64,000 nt of DNA from Clostridium aquiflavi. GTDB lineage: Bacteria > Bacillota > Clostridia > Clostridiales > Clostridiaceae. Made by a program: the position numbers and the translations under genes. The notes under the pieces were generated by a model. It made no database searches, was not told the DNA's origin, and worked only from the letters and a program-made list of their open reading frames with translations. Below are positions 28,403 to 37,601 of the stretch, in pieces (within the stretch, counting starts at the first letter, position 1; every line of letters begins with the position of its first letter). The stretch spans positions 1 through 64,000 of the forward strand of contig NZ_JAVJAN010000004.1 of NCBI RefSeq assembly GCF_031344075.1. Reading direction: 5' to 3'.

Positions 28403-28446
28403 AAGGCTAGTCATTTTAATAGAATTAAAATGACTAGTCTTATATT
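28403..28446 (+). terminator. Terminator of glmS
   Basis: AGGCTAGTCATTTTAAT pairs with ATTAAAATGACTAGTCTT across a 3-nt loop, followed by ATATTT. It lies 25 bp after glmS. Confidence 0.85.
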
Positions 28447-28467
28447 TATGTAAAGGGGGATGAGTTT

Positions 28468-29142
28468 ATGTATACTCCACGATATTATTTCAGTAATAAT
28501 TTTAAAAAATATGAAGAATTATTTCGTACCAAGGAACATGAAGTAAAATATTACAAAAAGGGAGAATATCTATGTGATATAGATGATAGTATGAATACAA
28601 TATTTTATATTGTATCTGGCACAGTGAAATTATCTATGTTACATCCAAGTGGTAATGAAAAGAATTTTTCTTTTCATGGTAAGGGAACCATACAACCTTT
28701 TTATTATCCATCTGATTGTAGCCTTGAGCATTCAGTATTACTTTTAGCAATATGTGATGTAGAGGTTTTAGCTTTCAAGAAAGATAACTTTGCAAATATT
28801 ATTAAAGACAATCCTGAGCTATATGAAACTATGTTAGAAGGCTTTGTAAAAATGGTTAATTTATTAATGTATGATACTACAAATATTCTTTTTAATGATG
28901 GACTAGTTAAGATATGTAATTTTTTATATTCGTGTTTAATGTCATCAGAATTTAAAGATGGTGTAATTAGAATATCTCAAAAGGATTTATCTGCAATTAT
29001 TGGTATGAATAGAACTAACACAGCTAAATATTTAAAACTTCTTCGTGAAAAAAATATTATTAAAACATCTAGAAATAATATAACTATATTAGATGAAAAA
29101 AATCTTTTGAAGCAATGCTCCAATGAATTATATAAAATATAA
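28468..29142 (+). CDS. Crp/Fnr family transcriptional regulator
   Basis: A 224-residue regulator with an N-terminal cyclic-nucleotide-binding-like jelly roll (residues 20-125) and a C-terminal winged helix (ISQKDLSAIIGMNRTNTAKY). It lacks the four-cysteine cluster of a true Fnr, and the effector pocket cannot be assigned. The start is an ATG behind AAGGGGG. It sits about 250 bp upstream of a MATE transporter on the same strand and may control it, which is an inference from position only. Confidence 0.88.
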   Translation: MYTPRYYFSNNFKKYEELFRTKEHEVKYYKKGEYLCDIDDSMNTIFYIVSGTVKLSMLHPSGNEKNFSFHGKGTIQPFYYPSDCSLEHSVLLLAICDVEVLAFKKDNFANIIKDNPELYETMLEGFVKMVNLLMYDTTNILFNDGLVKICNFLYSCLMSSEFKDGVIRISQKDLSAIIGMNRTNTAKYLKLLREKNIIKTSRNNITILDEKNLLKQCSNELYKI

Positions 29143-29188
29143 TTCTTGTGTATTTAAAAGTACATAACTTTTATATTAAATGTGTTAT

Positions 29189-29285
29189 CATCAACAGGAC
29201 GTAAAGTTAAGTATCCTGTATAAATTAAATGATGTTAAAAAATAGTATGTTGGATACATTAGTTTGTACCAAGGTACTTTTTTTA
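29189..29285 (+). promoter_or_regulatory. Possible structured leader RNA upstream of the MATE gene
   Basis: CATCA (29189-29193) can pair with TGATG (29230-29234), enclosing ACAGGA...TCCTGT (29195-29200 with 29214-29219). Alternatively GTATCC (29211-29216) can pair with GGATAC (29252-29257), which would break the first helix. GTACC/GGTAC (29266-29275) then abuts a seven-base T-run. Mutually exclusive stems ending in a T-run suggest a riboswitch or attenuator. No known class was recognised. Confidence 0.35.
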
Positions 29286-29394
29286 TAAAGAAAATTATCT
29301 AAGAGGGTGTTTTATGGTTAGTTAGCTAAAGGATAAAACTCAAAAAGATATTTGAGGTCTTAAGTAATATTATTAAAAAGTTAGGATGGTAAAA

Positions 29395-30738
29395 ATGGCA
29401 AGAAGTTTTAATTTAGTAAAGGATAGCGAAAGTAAATTATACTTAAAGTACTTAGCACCAAGTATATTTGGTATGATTATGCTATCAGGATATGTATTTG
29501 TAGATGCATTGTGTGTTGGTAGAGCATTAGGTGGCATTGGACTAGCTGCTTTGAATGTAAGTACTCCAACGATATCATTGATGTATGCAACAGGATTTCT
29601 TTTTGCAACAGGTTCTGCAACTATATATTCTATTTTTAAGGGTAAAAACGAAGATGAAAATGCTAGGAAGATGTATACTTTTGGATTTATCAGTGCATTA
29701 ATTATGGGAATTATTTATTGTATTTTAGGTATTGTATTTATTGATAAAATAGCATATTTCCTTGGTGCAACTGACAATACAATTAAAATGACTAAACAGT
29801 ATATGTTAACAATTTTGAGTTTTGCTCCATTTTTTGTTTTAGATATTTTTATGAATGTTTTTGCAAGAAATGATAAAGCACCTCATATATCAATGTTAGC
29901 AACTATTGCTTGTTGTTCACTTAATATTGTATTAGATGTATTATTTGTTTTTGGATTCCACTTAGGTATGTTTGGAGCAGCAATAGCTACAGCTATTTCA
30001 ACAGTAGTGAGTTTTACAATAACATTTTCTTATTCATTAAGTAAAAAATCAGGACTTAAGTTAAAAAGATTTATACCAAGATTAAATGATTTTTTAAGAA
30101 TAGTAACCAATGGAGTAAGCAGTTTTATTAGCGAAATGTCAGTAGGGGTAGTTACTATTGCTTTTAACAGAGTAATTTTAAGCCAGATAGGTGAAATTGG
30201 AGTATCAGCTTATGGAATTATAGCTAATATAAATCTAATATTTTTCTCAATTTTTATGGGAAATGCTCAAGCAATGCAACCTTTAGTTAGTATTAACTAT
30301 GGAGCTAATGAATATAAAAGAACTTTTAACTTTTTCAAACTAGGAGTTACGTTTGCTATGGGAGTTGGAGTAATATTTACTTTTGCATCGATATTTTTCT
30401 CTTATCAATTAAGCTCTTTATTTGTAACTGATCCAAAAATTATAAAAGTGACTGCATCAGCAATTAAAATATATGGACTAGCATATCTTATAATGGGAAT
30501 AAATTTATTATTTGATGCATTCTTTTATTCAGTTGAAAAACCTAAATTCGCAGTTAGTATATCTTTATCAAGAGCATTAATTATTGTTTTAAGCATGTTA
30601 TTTATTCTTTCACATGTTTTTGGAAGCGTAGGAATATGGATGACAGTTCCAGTTACAGAAGTTTGTACGTTATTCATTGGAATTACTTTATTTATAAAAT
30701 ATAAACACAATCAGTTATCATTAAGTATAGAAAGTTAA
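29395..30738 (+). CDS. MATE family efflux transporter
   Basis: A 447-residue polytopic membrane protein with about twelve hydrophobic segments in two related halves, typical of the MepA-like branch of the multidrug and toxin extrusion family. It would export cationic drugs or metabolites using an Na+ or H+ gradient. LYLKYLAPSIFGMIM and the second-half equivalent FLRIVTNGVSSFISEMSVG are the repeat openings. The start chosen is ATG 29395, eight bases after AGGA; ATG 29386 overlaps the ribosome site. Confidence 0.9.
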   Translation: MARSFNLVKDSESKLYLKYLAPSIFGMIMLSGYVFVDALCVGRALGGIGLAALNVSTPTISLMYATGFLFATGSATIYSIFKGKNEDENARKMYTFGFISALIMGIIYCILGIVFIDKIAYFLGATDNTIKMTKQYMLTILSFAPFFVLDIFMNVFARNDKAPHISMLATIACCSLNIVLDVLFVFGFHLGMFGAAIATAISTVVSFTITFSYSLSKKSGLKLKRFIPRLNDFLRIVTNGVSSFISEMSVGVVTIAFNRVILSQIGEIGVSAYGIIANINLIFFSIFMGNAQAMQPLVSINYGANEYKRTFNFFKLGVTFAMGVGVIFTFASIFFSYQLSSLFVTDPKIIKVTASAIKIYGLAYLIMGINLLFDAFFYSVEKPKFAVSISLSRALIIVLSMLFILSHVFGSVGIWMTVPVTEVCTLFIGITLFIKYKHNQLSLSIES

Positions 30739-30770
30739 TAATTTTTATTTTAAAATTTTGTTTAATATTT

Positions 30771-30987
30771 GGCTATGTTTTAGTAGTGTGTTGATATATA
30801 CATAAGTAAAATGGACTGAGTAATTGAACTTAGGAATGCTAAAATGAGTATAGTCCCATTTTAGCTTGCTCCCAATGTAAAATTGAGACAAGCAGTAAAT
30901 GTGACAATACTCATTAAGAATTCTCAAAGTCCAATTACAATGCCATTTCACCTATTTTATATATCAACACATATTTAAAACAGAGCC
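30771..30987. repeat. Full-length copy of the MITE-like repeat (217 bp)
   Basis: The most complete long copy. Left end GGCTATGTTTTAG, right end TTAAAACAGAGCC. The inner arms TGTGTTGATATATA and TATATATCAACACA are inverted. It is in opposite orientation to the copies at 1-139 and 39885-40070. The flanking octamers TAATATTT and TAAAATTT match at 7 of 8 positions, consistent with a slightly decayed target duplication. It has no coding capacity beyond a short unlikely frame. Confidence 0.88.
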
Positions 30988-31332
30988 TAAAATTTATATT
31001 AATTAATATATAGTCTTTATTTTTTTATGTAAAAATGATATAATTTACAAATTGAATATATTTACATAAGTTTGATAGAAGATAAATTTAATGATTACTT
31101 TAGTGATTGAGAGAAAGTATGAAATAATTTAAGTATTATTTTGTGCTTTTTTTTTATACATAGAACTAATTATTACTTAATAAAAACGCTATAATATTCA
31201 AACAAATAAAAGTAAAATAAGTATAAAAATGGTTTTATTATGATATTATATTATCATAATAGAATAAGAAATTACTCAACATGATAATTAGTTTATTTAA
31301 ATTATAATAAATTATTAAATAGGGGGATGGGT
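30988..31332 (+). other. Non-coding gap before the phosphohexomutase gene
   Basis: About 345 bp of very AT-rich sequence. No gene, hairpin with T-run or recognised RNA was found. A TATAATTT at about 31038 could be part of a promoter, but no good -35 box matches it. Confidence 0.4.
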
Positions 31333-32856
31333 ATGAACAATAACTGTTTGCATGACTTACAAAATGGAAGTGACATTAGAGGAATTGTATTAACTAATGA
31401 AGATCAAGTTATAAATTTAACTAATAAAGAAATTAAAATTATAACAATAGCATTTCATGAATGGTTAAAAAATAAAAATAAGCTTAATAATTTAAAAATT
31501 TCAGTGGGGATAGATTCTAGAATAACGGGAAATGAATTTAAACACACTATAATCAACACATTAGTCGCGTGTAAAGTCACAGTATATGATTGCAAATTAT
31601 CAACTACACCATCAATGTATATGACAACTATTATGGATGATTATAAATGTGATGGAGCTATAATGATAACTGCAAGTCATCTTCCTTATTATTATAATGG
31701 CATAAAACTATTTACTAAAAATGGATGTTTAGATAAAGAAGAAATTAAAGAGGTATTAAATATAGCATCAAAATATGAAGACAATAAAGAAAATGTTTTT
31801 GTAAGTGAAATGGAAGCTAGAAGAATGACTATTTTTAAGCCACTTATTAATGATTATTCTAAACTCTTAGTAGAAAAAATAAGAAAAGAAATTAATTCTT
31901 CAGAAAATTACAATAAGCCTTTAACAGGAATGAAAATTATATTAGATGCAGGAAATGGTTCAGGAGGATTTTTCAAAGAAAAAGTATTAGAAGAATTAGG
32001 TGCTGACACAACAGGAAGTCAATTTATAGAGCCTGATGGTACATTTCCTAATCACATTCCAAATCCAGAAACAGATATTTCTATGAATTTAATAAGTAAT
32101 GCAGTTATAGATAACAATGCTGATTTAGGAATTATTTTTGATACAGATGTAGACAGAGCTGCTTTGGTTGGAAGAGAAGGTAGATTTATAAATAGAAACT
32201 CTTTAATTGCACTTATTTCTGCAATTGTATTAAAAGAACACAAAGGATCTACTATAGTTACTGATTCAGTGACATCCGATGGAGTAAGCAAATTTATAAA
32301 AAAATTAGGTGGTAAACATCATAAGGTTAAAAAGGGATATAAAAATATTATAAATGAGGCTATGAAACTAAATAATAAAAGGGAAGAATGTTATGTAGCT
32401 ATTGAAACATCAGGTCATGTTGTATTAAAAGAAAATTATTTTTTAGATGATGCAGCTTATTTTGCATCAAAAATACTTATTGTTATGGCTAAATTAAAAA
32501 ATGAAAATAAATTTATTGAGGATTTAATAAGTGATTTAGAATTACCAAATGAGGAAAGAGAAATAAAATTAGCAATTAATGAAAAGGATTTTAATAATTA
32601 TGCTAATAAAATATTATATGATTTTGTTAAAGTGATTGCTGATAATGATAATATGCAAATTGATGAAGATAATTGTGATGGAATAAAAGTTATATTCAAT
32701 GAAAAATTTGGAGAAGGTTGGTTTACATTAAGACTTTCTTTACATGAGCCTAAAATAGTAATTAACGCTGAATCTAATAAAACATCAGGATGTGAAAAAA
32801 TACTAGAATTTATTAAAAACTTTATTAATAATTATAACGTAAGTTATTTAAACTAA
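31333..32856 (+). CDS. Phosphohexomutase family protein (phosphomannomutase/phosphoglucomutase-like)
   Basis: A 507-residue alpha-D-phosphohexomutase paralogue. Four-domain layout: phosphoserine loop TASHLPYYYNGIK (TASHNP in standard enzymes), metal loop FDTDVDRAA (DGDxDR in standard enzymes), sugar loop ETSGHVV. All metal aspartates and the serine are kept, but Asn to Leu and Gly to Thr changes place it in the divergent TASHLP subfamily also known from plants and other bacteria. The substrate is unknown. The start is ATG 31333 behind AGGGGG. Confidence 0.85.
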   Translation: MNNNCLHDLQNGSDIRGIVLTNEDQVINLTNKEIKIITIAFHEWLKNKNKLNNLKISVGIDSRITGNEFKHTIINTLVACKVTVYDCKLSTTPSMYMTTIMDDYKCDGAIMITASHLPYYYNGIKLFTKNGCLDKEEIKEVLNIASKYEDNKENVFVSEMEARRMTIFKPLINDYSKLLVEKIRKEINSSENYNKPLTGMKIILDAGNGSGGFFKEKVLEELGADTTGSQFIEPDGTFPNHIPNPETDISMNLISNAVIDNNADLGIIFDTDVDRAALVGREGRFINRNSLIALISAIVLKEHKGSTIVTDSVTSDGVSKFIKKLGGKHHKVKKGYKNIINEAMKLNNKREECYVAIETSGHVVLKENYFLDDAAYFASKILIVMAKLKNENKFIEDLISDLELPNEEREIKLAINEKDFNNYANKILYDFVKVIADNDNMQIDEDNCDGIKVIFNEKFGEGWFTLRLSLHEPKIVINAESNKTSGCEKILEFIKNFINNYNVSYLN

Positions 32857-33245
32857 TTTAAAAATATAGAATTACATTTAAAGCTATATATCATTTTTAA
32901 TCATGATATATGGCTTTATTTTATTGTAATCTTAAAAATATTTATATATAATTTTGCATAAATATAGCTATTAAAGGATAATTCTAATATTAAATATAAA
33001 TCTTATTATACATTAATAATGTTTTAATAATATTTTAGATTGTACCTATTAGTACATAAATGCTATACTATATATAATGAGATTGTTTATATAAAATAGA
33101 AAATAAAGTATATTTAATCAATTATATAATAATTTTATCCTTATATAATTGATTGATTTTTAAAATATTATATATTTTATTAAAAAATTTGTAAAATTAA
33201 TATAACAATCATTTATATTAAATTGAAAGGAAGTGGTGTAAGTAT
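32857..33245 (+). other. Gap holding a terminator and a possible promoter for the antiporter
   Basis: A hairpin at 32879-32924 (AAAGCTATATATCA and TGATATATGGCTTT, then TTTTATT) ends the mutase gene. Further on, a TTGTAC element at about 33040, an inverted GTAC pair and TATACT may form the antiporter promoter. No gene or recognised riboswitch was found in the rest. Confidence 0.5.
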
Positions 33246-34658
33246 ATGACAATACCATTAATTTTAGCCTCTTTAGTATTAATAATTTGTGTATTTTCTA
33301 GTAAAGTTTTATATCGATTTGGAGTACCCTCATTATTAATATTTCTGGTGTTAGGAATGATATTTGGAAGCGAAGGAATTGTTGGAATAAGATTTGATAA
33401 TTATAAAATAGCTGAAGAAATTGGATCATTTGGATTAGTTTTTATAATGTTTTATGGAGGTTTTTGTACTAATTGGAAATTAGCAAAACCAGTTGTTACT
33501 AAAGCCACATTAATGTCAACAATAGGAGTTATTATAACAGCAGGTCTTACTGGAATATTTTGTACGTGGGTTCTTAAATCCTCTTTATTAGAAGGTTTTC
33601 TACTTGGAGCAGTAGTAGCATCAACAGATGCAGCATCTGTATTTTCAATTTTAAGATCTCAAAATTTAAATTTAAAAGATGGCTTAGCATCTTTGTTAGA
33701 AATTGAAAGTGGTAGTAATGATCCAGTAGCATATATGCTTACTGTAATAATATTAAGCTTTATGTCTGGAGCACAACAATCAATTTTTAAACTTTTATTA
33801 TTTCAAGTATTATTTGGAATAATAATTGGAGTTGTTTTAGCTAAAATAAGTACATGGATTTTAAAAAATGTTGTTTTTGAAATAGAAGGACTTTATCCTG
33901 TTTTTGTAATGGCCATTGCTATTTTGGCATATTCTTTAAGTATATGGCTTGGTGGAAATGGTTATTTAAGTGTTTACATAGCAGGAATAATAATTGGTAA
34001 TAGTAAAATACAAAATAAAAAAAGTTTGGTTAAATTTTTTGATGGAATATCTTGGTTAATGCAGATAATGTTATTCTTTATATTAGGATTATTATCTTTT
34101 CCATCACAAATACATTTAGCGTTTTTACCAGGATTTTTAATTTCTATATTTTTAATTTTTATAGCAAGACCAATATCAACTTTTGCAATATTAAGCTGGT
34201 TTAAAGTGCCTATAAAACAACAAATTTTTGTTTCATGGGTAGGACTTAGAGGGGCAGCGTCAATAGTTTTTGCTATATTAGCAGTAACGAATGATGCATT
34301 GATAAATTTTGATATATTTCATATAGTATTTTTCATAGCATTATTTTCTGTATCATTACAAGGAACTTTAATATCTCCTATAGCTAAAAAACTAGATCTT
34401 GTTGATAATGATGCTGTAGTATTAAAGACTTTTAATGATTATCAAGAAGAAATGAACACTAAATTGGTAGAACTTGAAATAAAACCAGAAAGTAAATTAG
34501 TTAATAAAAATATTATAGATGCTAATATACCAGAAGATATATTAGTTGTTATGATAAAACGTAATGGAAAAATACTACATCCGAAAGGAAAAACTATTAT
34601 TTATAGTGGTGATATTTTAGTCTTAACAGGAGAAAATTTTGATAATATAGACTTTTAA
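33246..34658 (+). CDS. K+/H+ antiporter, NhaP/CvrA type
   Basis: A 470-residue cation:proton antiporter. An N-terminal membrane domain (residues 1-385, about 12 segments) shows the CPA1 signatures GAVVASTDAASVFSILR and ESGSNDPVAYML. A C-terminal TrkA-C-like domain (about 395-470, ending GDILVLTGENFDNIDF) probably binds a nucleotide, as in K+-extruding CvrA/NhaP2 proteins. The C-terminal domain is shorter than in enteric CvrA. The start is an ATG after GGAAGTGG. A strong terminator follows at 34726. Confidence 0.88.
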   Translation: MTIPLILASLVLIICVFSSKVLYRFGVPSLLIFLVLGMIFGSEGIVGIRFDNYKIAEEIGSFGLVFIMFYGGFCTNWKLAKPVVTKATLMSTIGVIITAGLTGIFCTWVLKSSLLEGFLLGAVVASTDAASVFSILRSQNLNLKDGLASLLEIESGSNDPVAYMLTVIILSFMSGAQQSIFKLLLFQVLFGIIIGVVLAKISTWILKNVVFEIEGLYPVFVMAIAILAYSLSIWLGGNGYLSVYIAGIIIGNSKIQNKKSLVKFFDGISWLMQIMLFFILGLLSFPSQIHLAFLPGFLISIFLIFIARPISTFAILSWFKVPIKQQIFVSWVGLRGAASIVFAILAVTNDALINFDIFHIVFFIALFSVSLQGTLISPIAKKLDLVDNDAVVLKTFNDYQEEMNTKLVELEIKPESKLVNKNIIDANIPEDILVVMIKRNGKILHPKGKTIIYSGDILVLTGENFDNIDF

Positions 34659-34725
34659 AAATAACTTTTCTTATGTATATAGTAATGCTTTAGCAAAGTA
34701 TATTAAAAATAAATAGATATGTTGT

Positions 34726-34769
34726 AGGATTATATTAAGGATAAAACTTAATATAATCCTTAATTTTTA
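34726..34769 (+). terminator. Terminator of the antiporter gene
   Basis: AGGATTATATTAAG pairs perfectly with CTTAATATAATCCT across a 7-nt loop and is followed by TAATTTTTAT. Confidence 0.85.
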
Positions 34770-35268
34770 TGTCTAAAGTATATTTAAGGGATATTTAGAA
34801 TACAAAGTTTGATTATATATTAACAAATTACCAGGTCTATGGTTATTATTATCATAAAAACATAAAAAATACAAATTATAAGCAATATATGAATTTAATA
34901 GATGATTTGATTTTAAGTAAAAAAGTATGACTTAAATAATAATATAACAAAAAATATATGGAAAAATAAATAAACTAATAAAATATAATTTTATGCATTG
35001 AAGAAATAAAATAATTAACATATAATTAAGTTGTTAATAATTTAACAAATATTTAAAGTTATTGACTACACCTATTAATATATACCAATCCTCTTAATAA
35101 GAAGTTTAGATATTTAATATAGTAGATACAATATTTGAACTTTTTATTAGAAAACGTTTAGTAAATTTCATAAGATTAATAATTTTTTATTTTAGCTATG
35201 ATATAGATATGAAAATAATAATTAATTTATATAAATAAAATACATTAAATTGTAAAGGGGAAAAAGAT
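34770..35268 (+). other. Long non-coding gap before the formate/nitrite channel
   Basis: About 500 bp without a credible ORF. At 35147-35164 lies an AACGTTT-centred near-palindrome resembling a degenerate cre site. TTGACT at 35062 is a possible -35 box but its -10 spacing is poor. Nothing else was recognised. Confidence 0.4.
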
Positions 35269-36030
35269 ATGTATATTAGTGATGTTGAAATTATCTCAAA
35301 GTCGGCAAGAAATAAATACGAATTATCTAAAAATGCACCGACAAAATATATAACTAGAGCAATTGTAGCAGGATTTTATTTAGTAGTAGCAATAATTTTA
35401 TCATATACAATAGGTGCTATTTTGAATCCTAATTACCCAGAACTAGCTAGAATAATGGTAGCAGCTACATTCTCAATAGCGTTAGCACTCATTGTTTTTT
35501 TAGGTGGTGAGTTATTTACAGGTAATAATATGGTTATGGCAGTAGGGGCTTATACTAAAACATGTACTTTAAAGATGGCATTAAAAGTATGGTGTTTAAG
35601 CTACTTAGGAAATCTTTTAGGAGCAATAGTTATATCATTTTTATTTGTCAAAAGTGGAGCATCACTTTCTTTAATACAAGAGTATATAAGAGGTATAGTA
35701 ACTACGAAATTTACTCTTTCAGCATTTGAATTGCTCATAAGAGGAATTCTATGCAACTTTATTGTGTGTCTAGGTGTATTATCTACTATTAGATTAAAAT
35801 CTGAAAGTGGTAAATCTATAATGATGTTTTGGTGTGTATTTGCATTTGTTATTGCTGGATTTGAGCATAGCATAGCTAATATGGGTATTTTTTCAGTTGG
35901 GTATTTTGCATTAGGTGGATTATCAATGACCTTAATAATAAAAAATTTATTTTGGGTAACATTAGGTAATATAATTGGTGGTGGAGTATTATTAGCATTG
36001 CCATTAACATATATGAGTGTTGAAGAATAA
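35269..36030 (+). CDS. Formate/nitrite transporter family channel (FocA/NirC)
   Basis: A 253-residue pentameric-type FNT channel with six predicted membrane helices. The family blocks are visible: ELFTGNNMVMAVGAY in the first half, and ILCNFIVCLGVLSTIR and EHSIANMGIFSVG in the second. In a fermentative anaerobe it most likely moves formate; nitrite or hydrosulfide is possible. No pyruvate formate-lyase gene lies next to it. The start is an ATG behind AAGGGGAAA. Confidence 0.9.
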   Translation: MYISDVEIISKSARNKYELSKNAPTKYITRAIVAGFYLVVAIILSYTIGAILNPNYPELARIMVAATFSIALALIVFLGGELFTGNNMVMAVGAYTKTCTLKMALKVWCLSYLGNLLGAIVISFLFVKSGASLSLIQEYIRGIVTTKFTLSAFELLIRGILCNFIVCLGVLSTIRLKSESGKSIMMFWCVFAFVIAGFEHSIANMGIFSVGYFALGGLSMTLIIKNLFWVTLGNIIGGGVLLALPLTYMSVEE

Positions 36031-36038
36031 AATTATAA

Positions 36039-36083
36039 AAAGGTGTTTTAGCTAATTTAAGATTATCTAAAACACTTTTTTTA
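36039..36083 (+). terminator. Terminator of the formate/nitrite channel gene
   Basis: AGGTGTTTTAG pairs with CTAAAACACTT and is followed by a T-rich run. It starts 9 bp after the stop codon. Confidence 0.85.
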
Positions 36084-36176
36084 TTTTGAATTAGTTTAAA
36101 TAAATGTTAAATTCTTAGACAGTAGATATTCTCCGTGATAAAATAAAGTTATAGAATAATATTTTTCTTAAATTAA

Positions 36177-36249
36177 GGCTATGTTTTAAGTAAATTCATC
36201 TGTCCATGAGTTTTATACTACAATATCAACACTGTTTTAAAATATAGCC
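36177..36249. repeat. Short MITE-like repeat, second subtype (73 bp)
   Basis: Ends are GGCTATGTTTTAAG and TTTTAAAATATAGCC. The core, read on the minus strand, is GATATTGTAGTATAAAACTC followed by ATGGACAGA, shared with 18789-18891 and 51271-51382. No target duplication is apparent. It lies 41 bp upstream of the next gene. Confidence 0.75.
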
Positions 36250-36290
36250 AAATAATTAAGTTTTATACATTATAGATAGATGGTGATTAA

Positions 36291-36695
36291 GTGGTTATAG
36301 TAAAGTTAGAAAAGAATAAGAAAAGACAAATTATTTTTAAAATTAAATTTACAGATGGTGAAGAAAATAAATTATTTTTTAAAAGAGCTATTATAGAGGG
36401 TAAAAAAATAAAAGGAAACTTTGATTATCAAGTACCTTTAAGATTTTTTATTCCAATAGTAAAAAATATAAATAAAAAAGATATATTGTTAGATAAAGAT
36501 AGTTTGTTATGTTATTTAGAATTTTCGGATATGTATGATCAAAATTATTATAATGAAACACAAGCTACTCCTAACTATATGAAAAGATGGAGAGAAGAGG
36601 GATGTCCTGAAATTTATAAAGTAACTATTGATAAGGATAATTGCAATATAGAAAAGGAAATTATTTTTAATAAACCTAAAGTTTATTTTGAATAA
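36291..36695 (+). CDS. Hypothetical protein
   Basis: An unrecognised, lysine-rich 134-residue soluble protein with no signal peptide, membrane segment or known motif. The middle contains NETQATPNYMKRWREEGCPE. The start is a GTG at 36291 with GGTGATT upstream; no better in-frame ATG exists before the conserved-looking body. A hairpin at about 36719-36758 separates it from the convergent carbonic anhydrase gene. No function is proposed. Confidence 0.6.
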   Translation: MVIVKLEKNKKRQIIFKIKFTDGEENKLFFKRAIIEGKKIKGNFDYQVPLRFFIPIVKNINKKDILLDKDSLLCYLEFSDMYDQNYYNETQATPNYMKRWREEGCPEIYKVTIDKDNCNIEKEIIFNKPKVYFE

Positions 36696-36718
36696 CTAGT
36701 GGTTTAATATAAAAATAA

Positions 36719-36758
36719 AAAATTAGAAATAACTTTTTATATAGATATTTCTAATTTT
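36719..36758. terminator. Bidirectional terminator-like hairpin
   Basis: AAATTAGAAATA pairs with TATTTCTAATTT, with A-rich sequence to the left and TTTTG to the right. It lies between two convergent genes. Confidence 0.65.
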
Positions 36759-36791
36759 GTAGTATTAAAATTAAAATAAGAATATATTTAT

Positions 36792-37352
36792 TTAAATATC
36801 GCCATTTACAATAATATCGATCTTTCCTGTATCTGGGCTGATAATTAATCCATGAACTCTTATGTTCTTAGGAATTAAAGGATGATTTTTTATCATTTTT
36901 ACGCTTTCTTTTATAGAATTTTCAACAGATTCAAATCCATGAAGCCATGATTCAATATTTATTCCAGAATTATTTAGAATAGATAAAGTATCATTACTTA
37001 TTCCTCTATCAACCATCTTACTTATAAGAGTTTTGGTATTTAAATTACTCATACCGCAACCGTGATGCCCTACTACAAATATATCTTCAGCTCCAAATTC
37101 ATATATTGCAACTAATATACTTCTTATTACGCTACCAAATGGATGAATTACAGTTGCACCAGCGTCTTTTATTATTTTTGCATCTCCATTCTTTATATTC
37201 ATAGCCTTAGGTAATAATTCTGTTAATCTAGTGTCCATACATGATAATATAACCATTTTCTTTTTAGGAGTTTTGGTTGTAATAAACTCTTCAAATTTTT
37301 TACTTTCTACAAAGTCGTTATTATATTTCATTATTTCTTCTAATTTACTCAT
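36792..37352 (-). CDS. Beta-class carbonic anhydrase
   Basis: A 186-residue zinc enzyme interconverting CO2 and bicarbonate. The zinc-site motifs are Cys38-Met-Asp40-x-Arg42 (SCMDTRL) and His96-x2-Cys99 (GHHGCGM). The sequence matches the compact type II/clade D beta enzymes of Firmicutes. The start chosen is ATG 37352, six bases after AGGTGGGG; a GTG at 37364 overlaps that site. Monocistronic on the minus strand. Confidence 0.92.
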   Translation of the reverse strand: MSKLEEIMKYNNDFVESKKFEEFITTKTPKKKMVILSCMDTRLTELLPKAMNIKNGDAKIIKDAGATVIHPFGSVIRSILVAIYEFGAEDIFVVGHHGCGMSNLNTKTLISKMVDRGISNDTLSILNNSGINIESWLHGFESVENSIKESVKMIKNHPLIPKNIRVHGLIISPDTGKIDIIVNGDI

Positions 37353-37601
37353 TTGTTGCCCCACCTTTATTATTTTATATTAAATAGATTATACAATTAA
37401 AGTTTTATTTATTAAATACTATTTTAATAAATGATTTATATTAAAAATTAACATAAACTATTAATTTTATAAAAATAGTTAAAGTTTAAGTTGTTTATAA
37501 ATTAAATTTTAGCTATACTTGTTCATAATAAAATATAGTATTAATATTATGGGGAAGTTTTATTCATAATAATTAAAAATGTTGTAAGGGGCGAAATAGT
37601 A

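Noticed and set aside
30745..30951. 68-residue minus-strand ORF within the repeat
   Set aside because: It lies in the long MITE-like copy. A similar peptide in the copy at 39923-40117 shares CHIYCL and KLKWDYTHFS only because the DNA repeats. No ribosome site and no coding signal.
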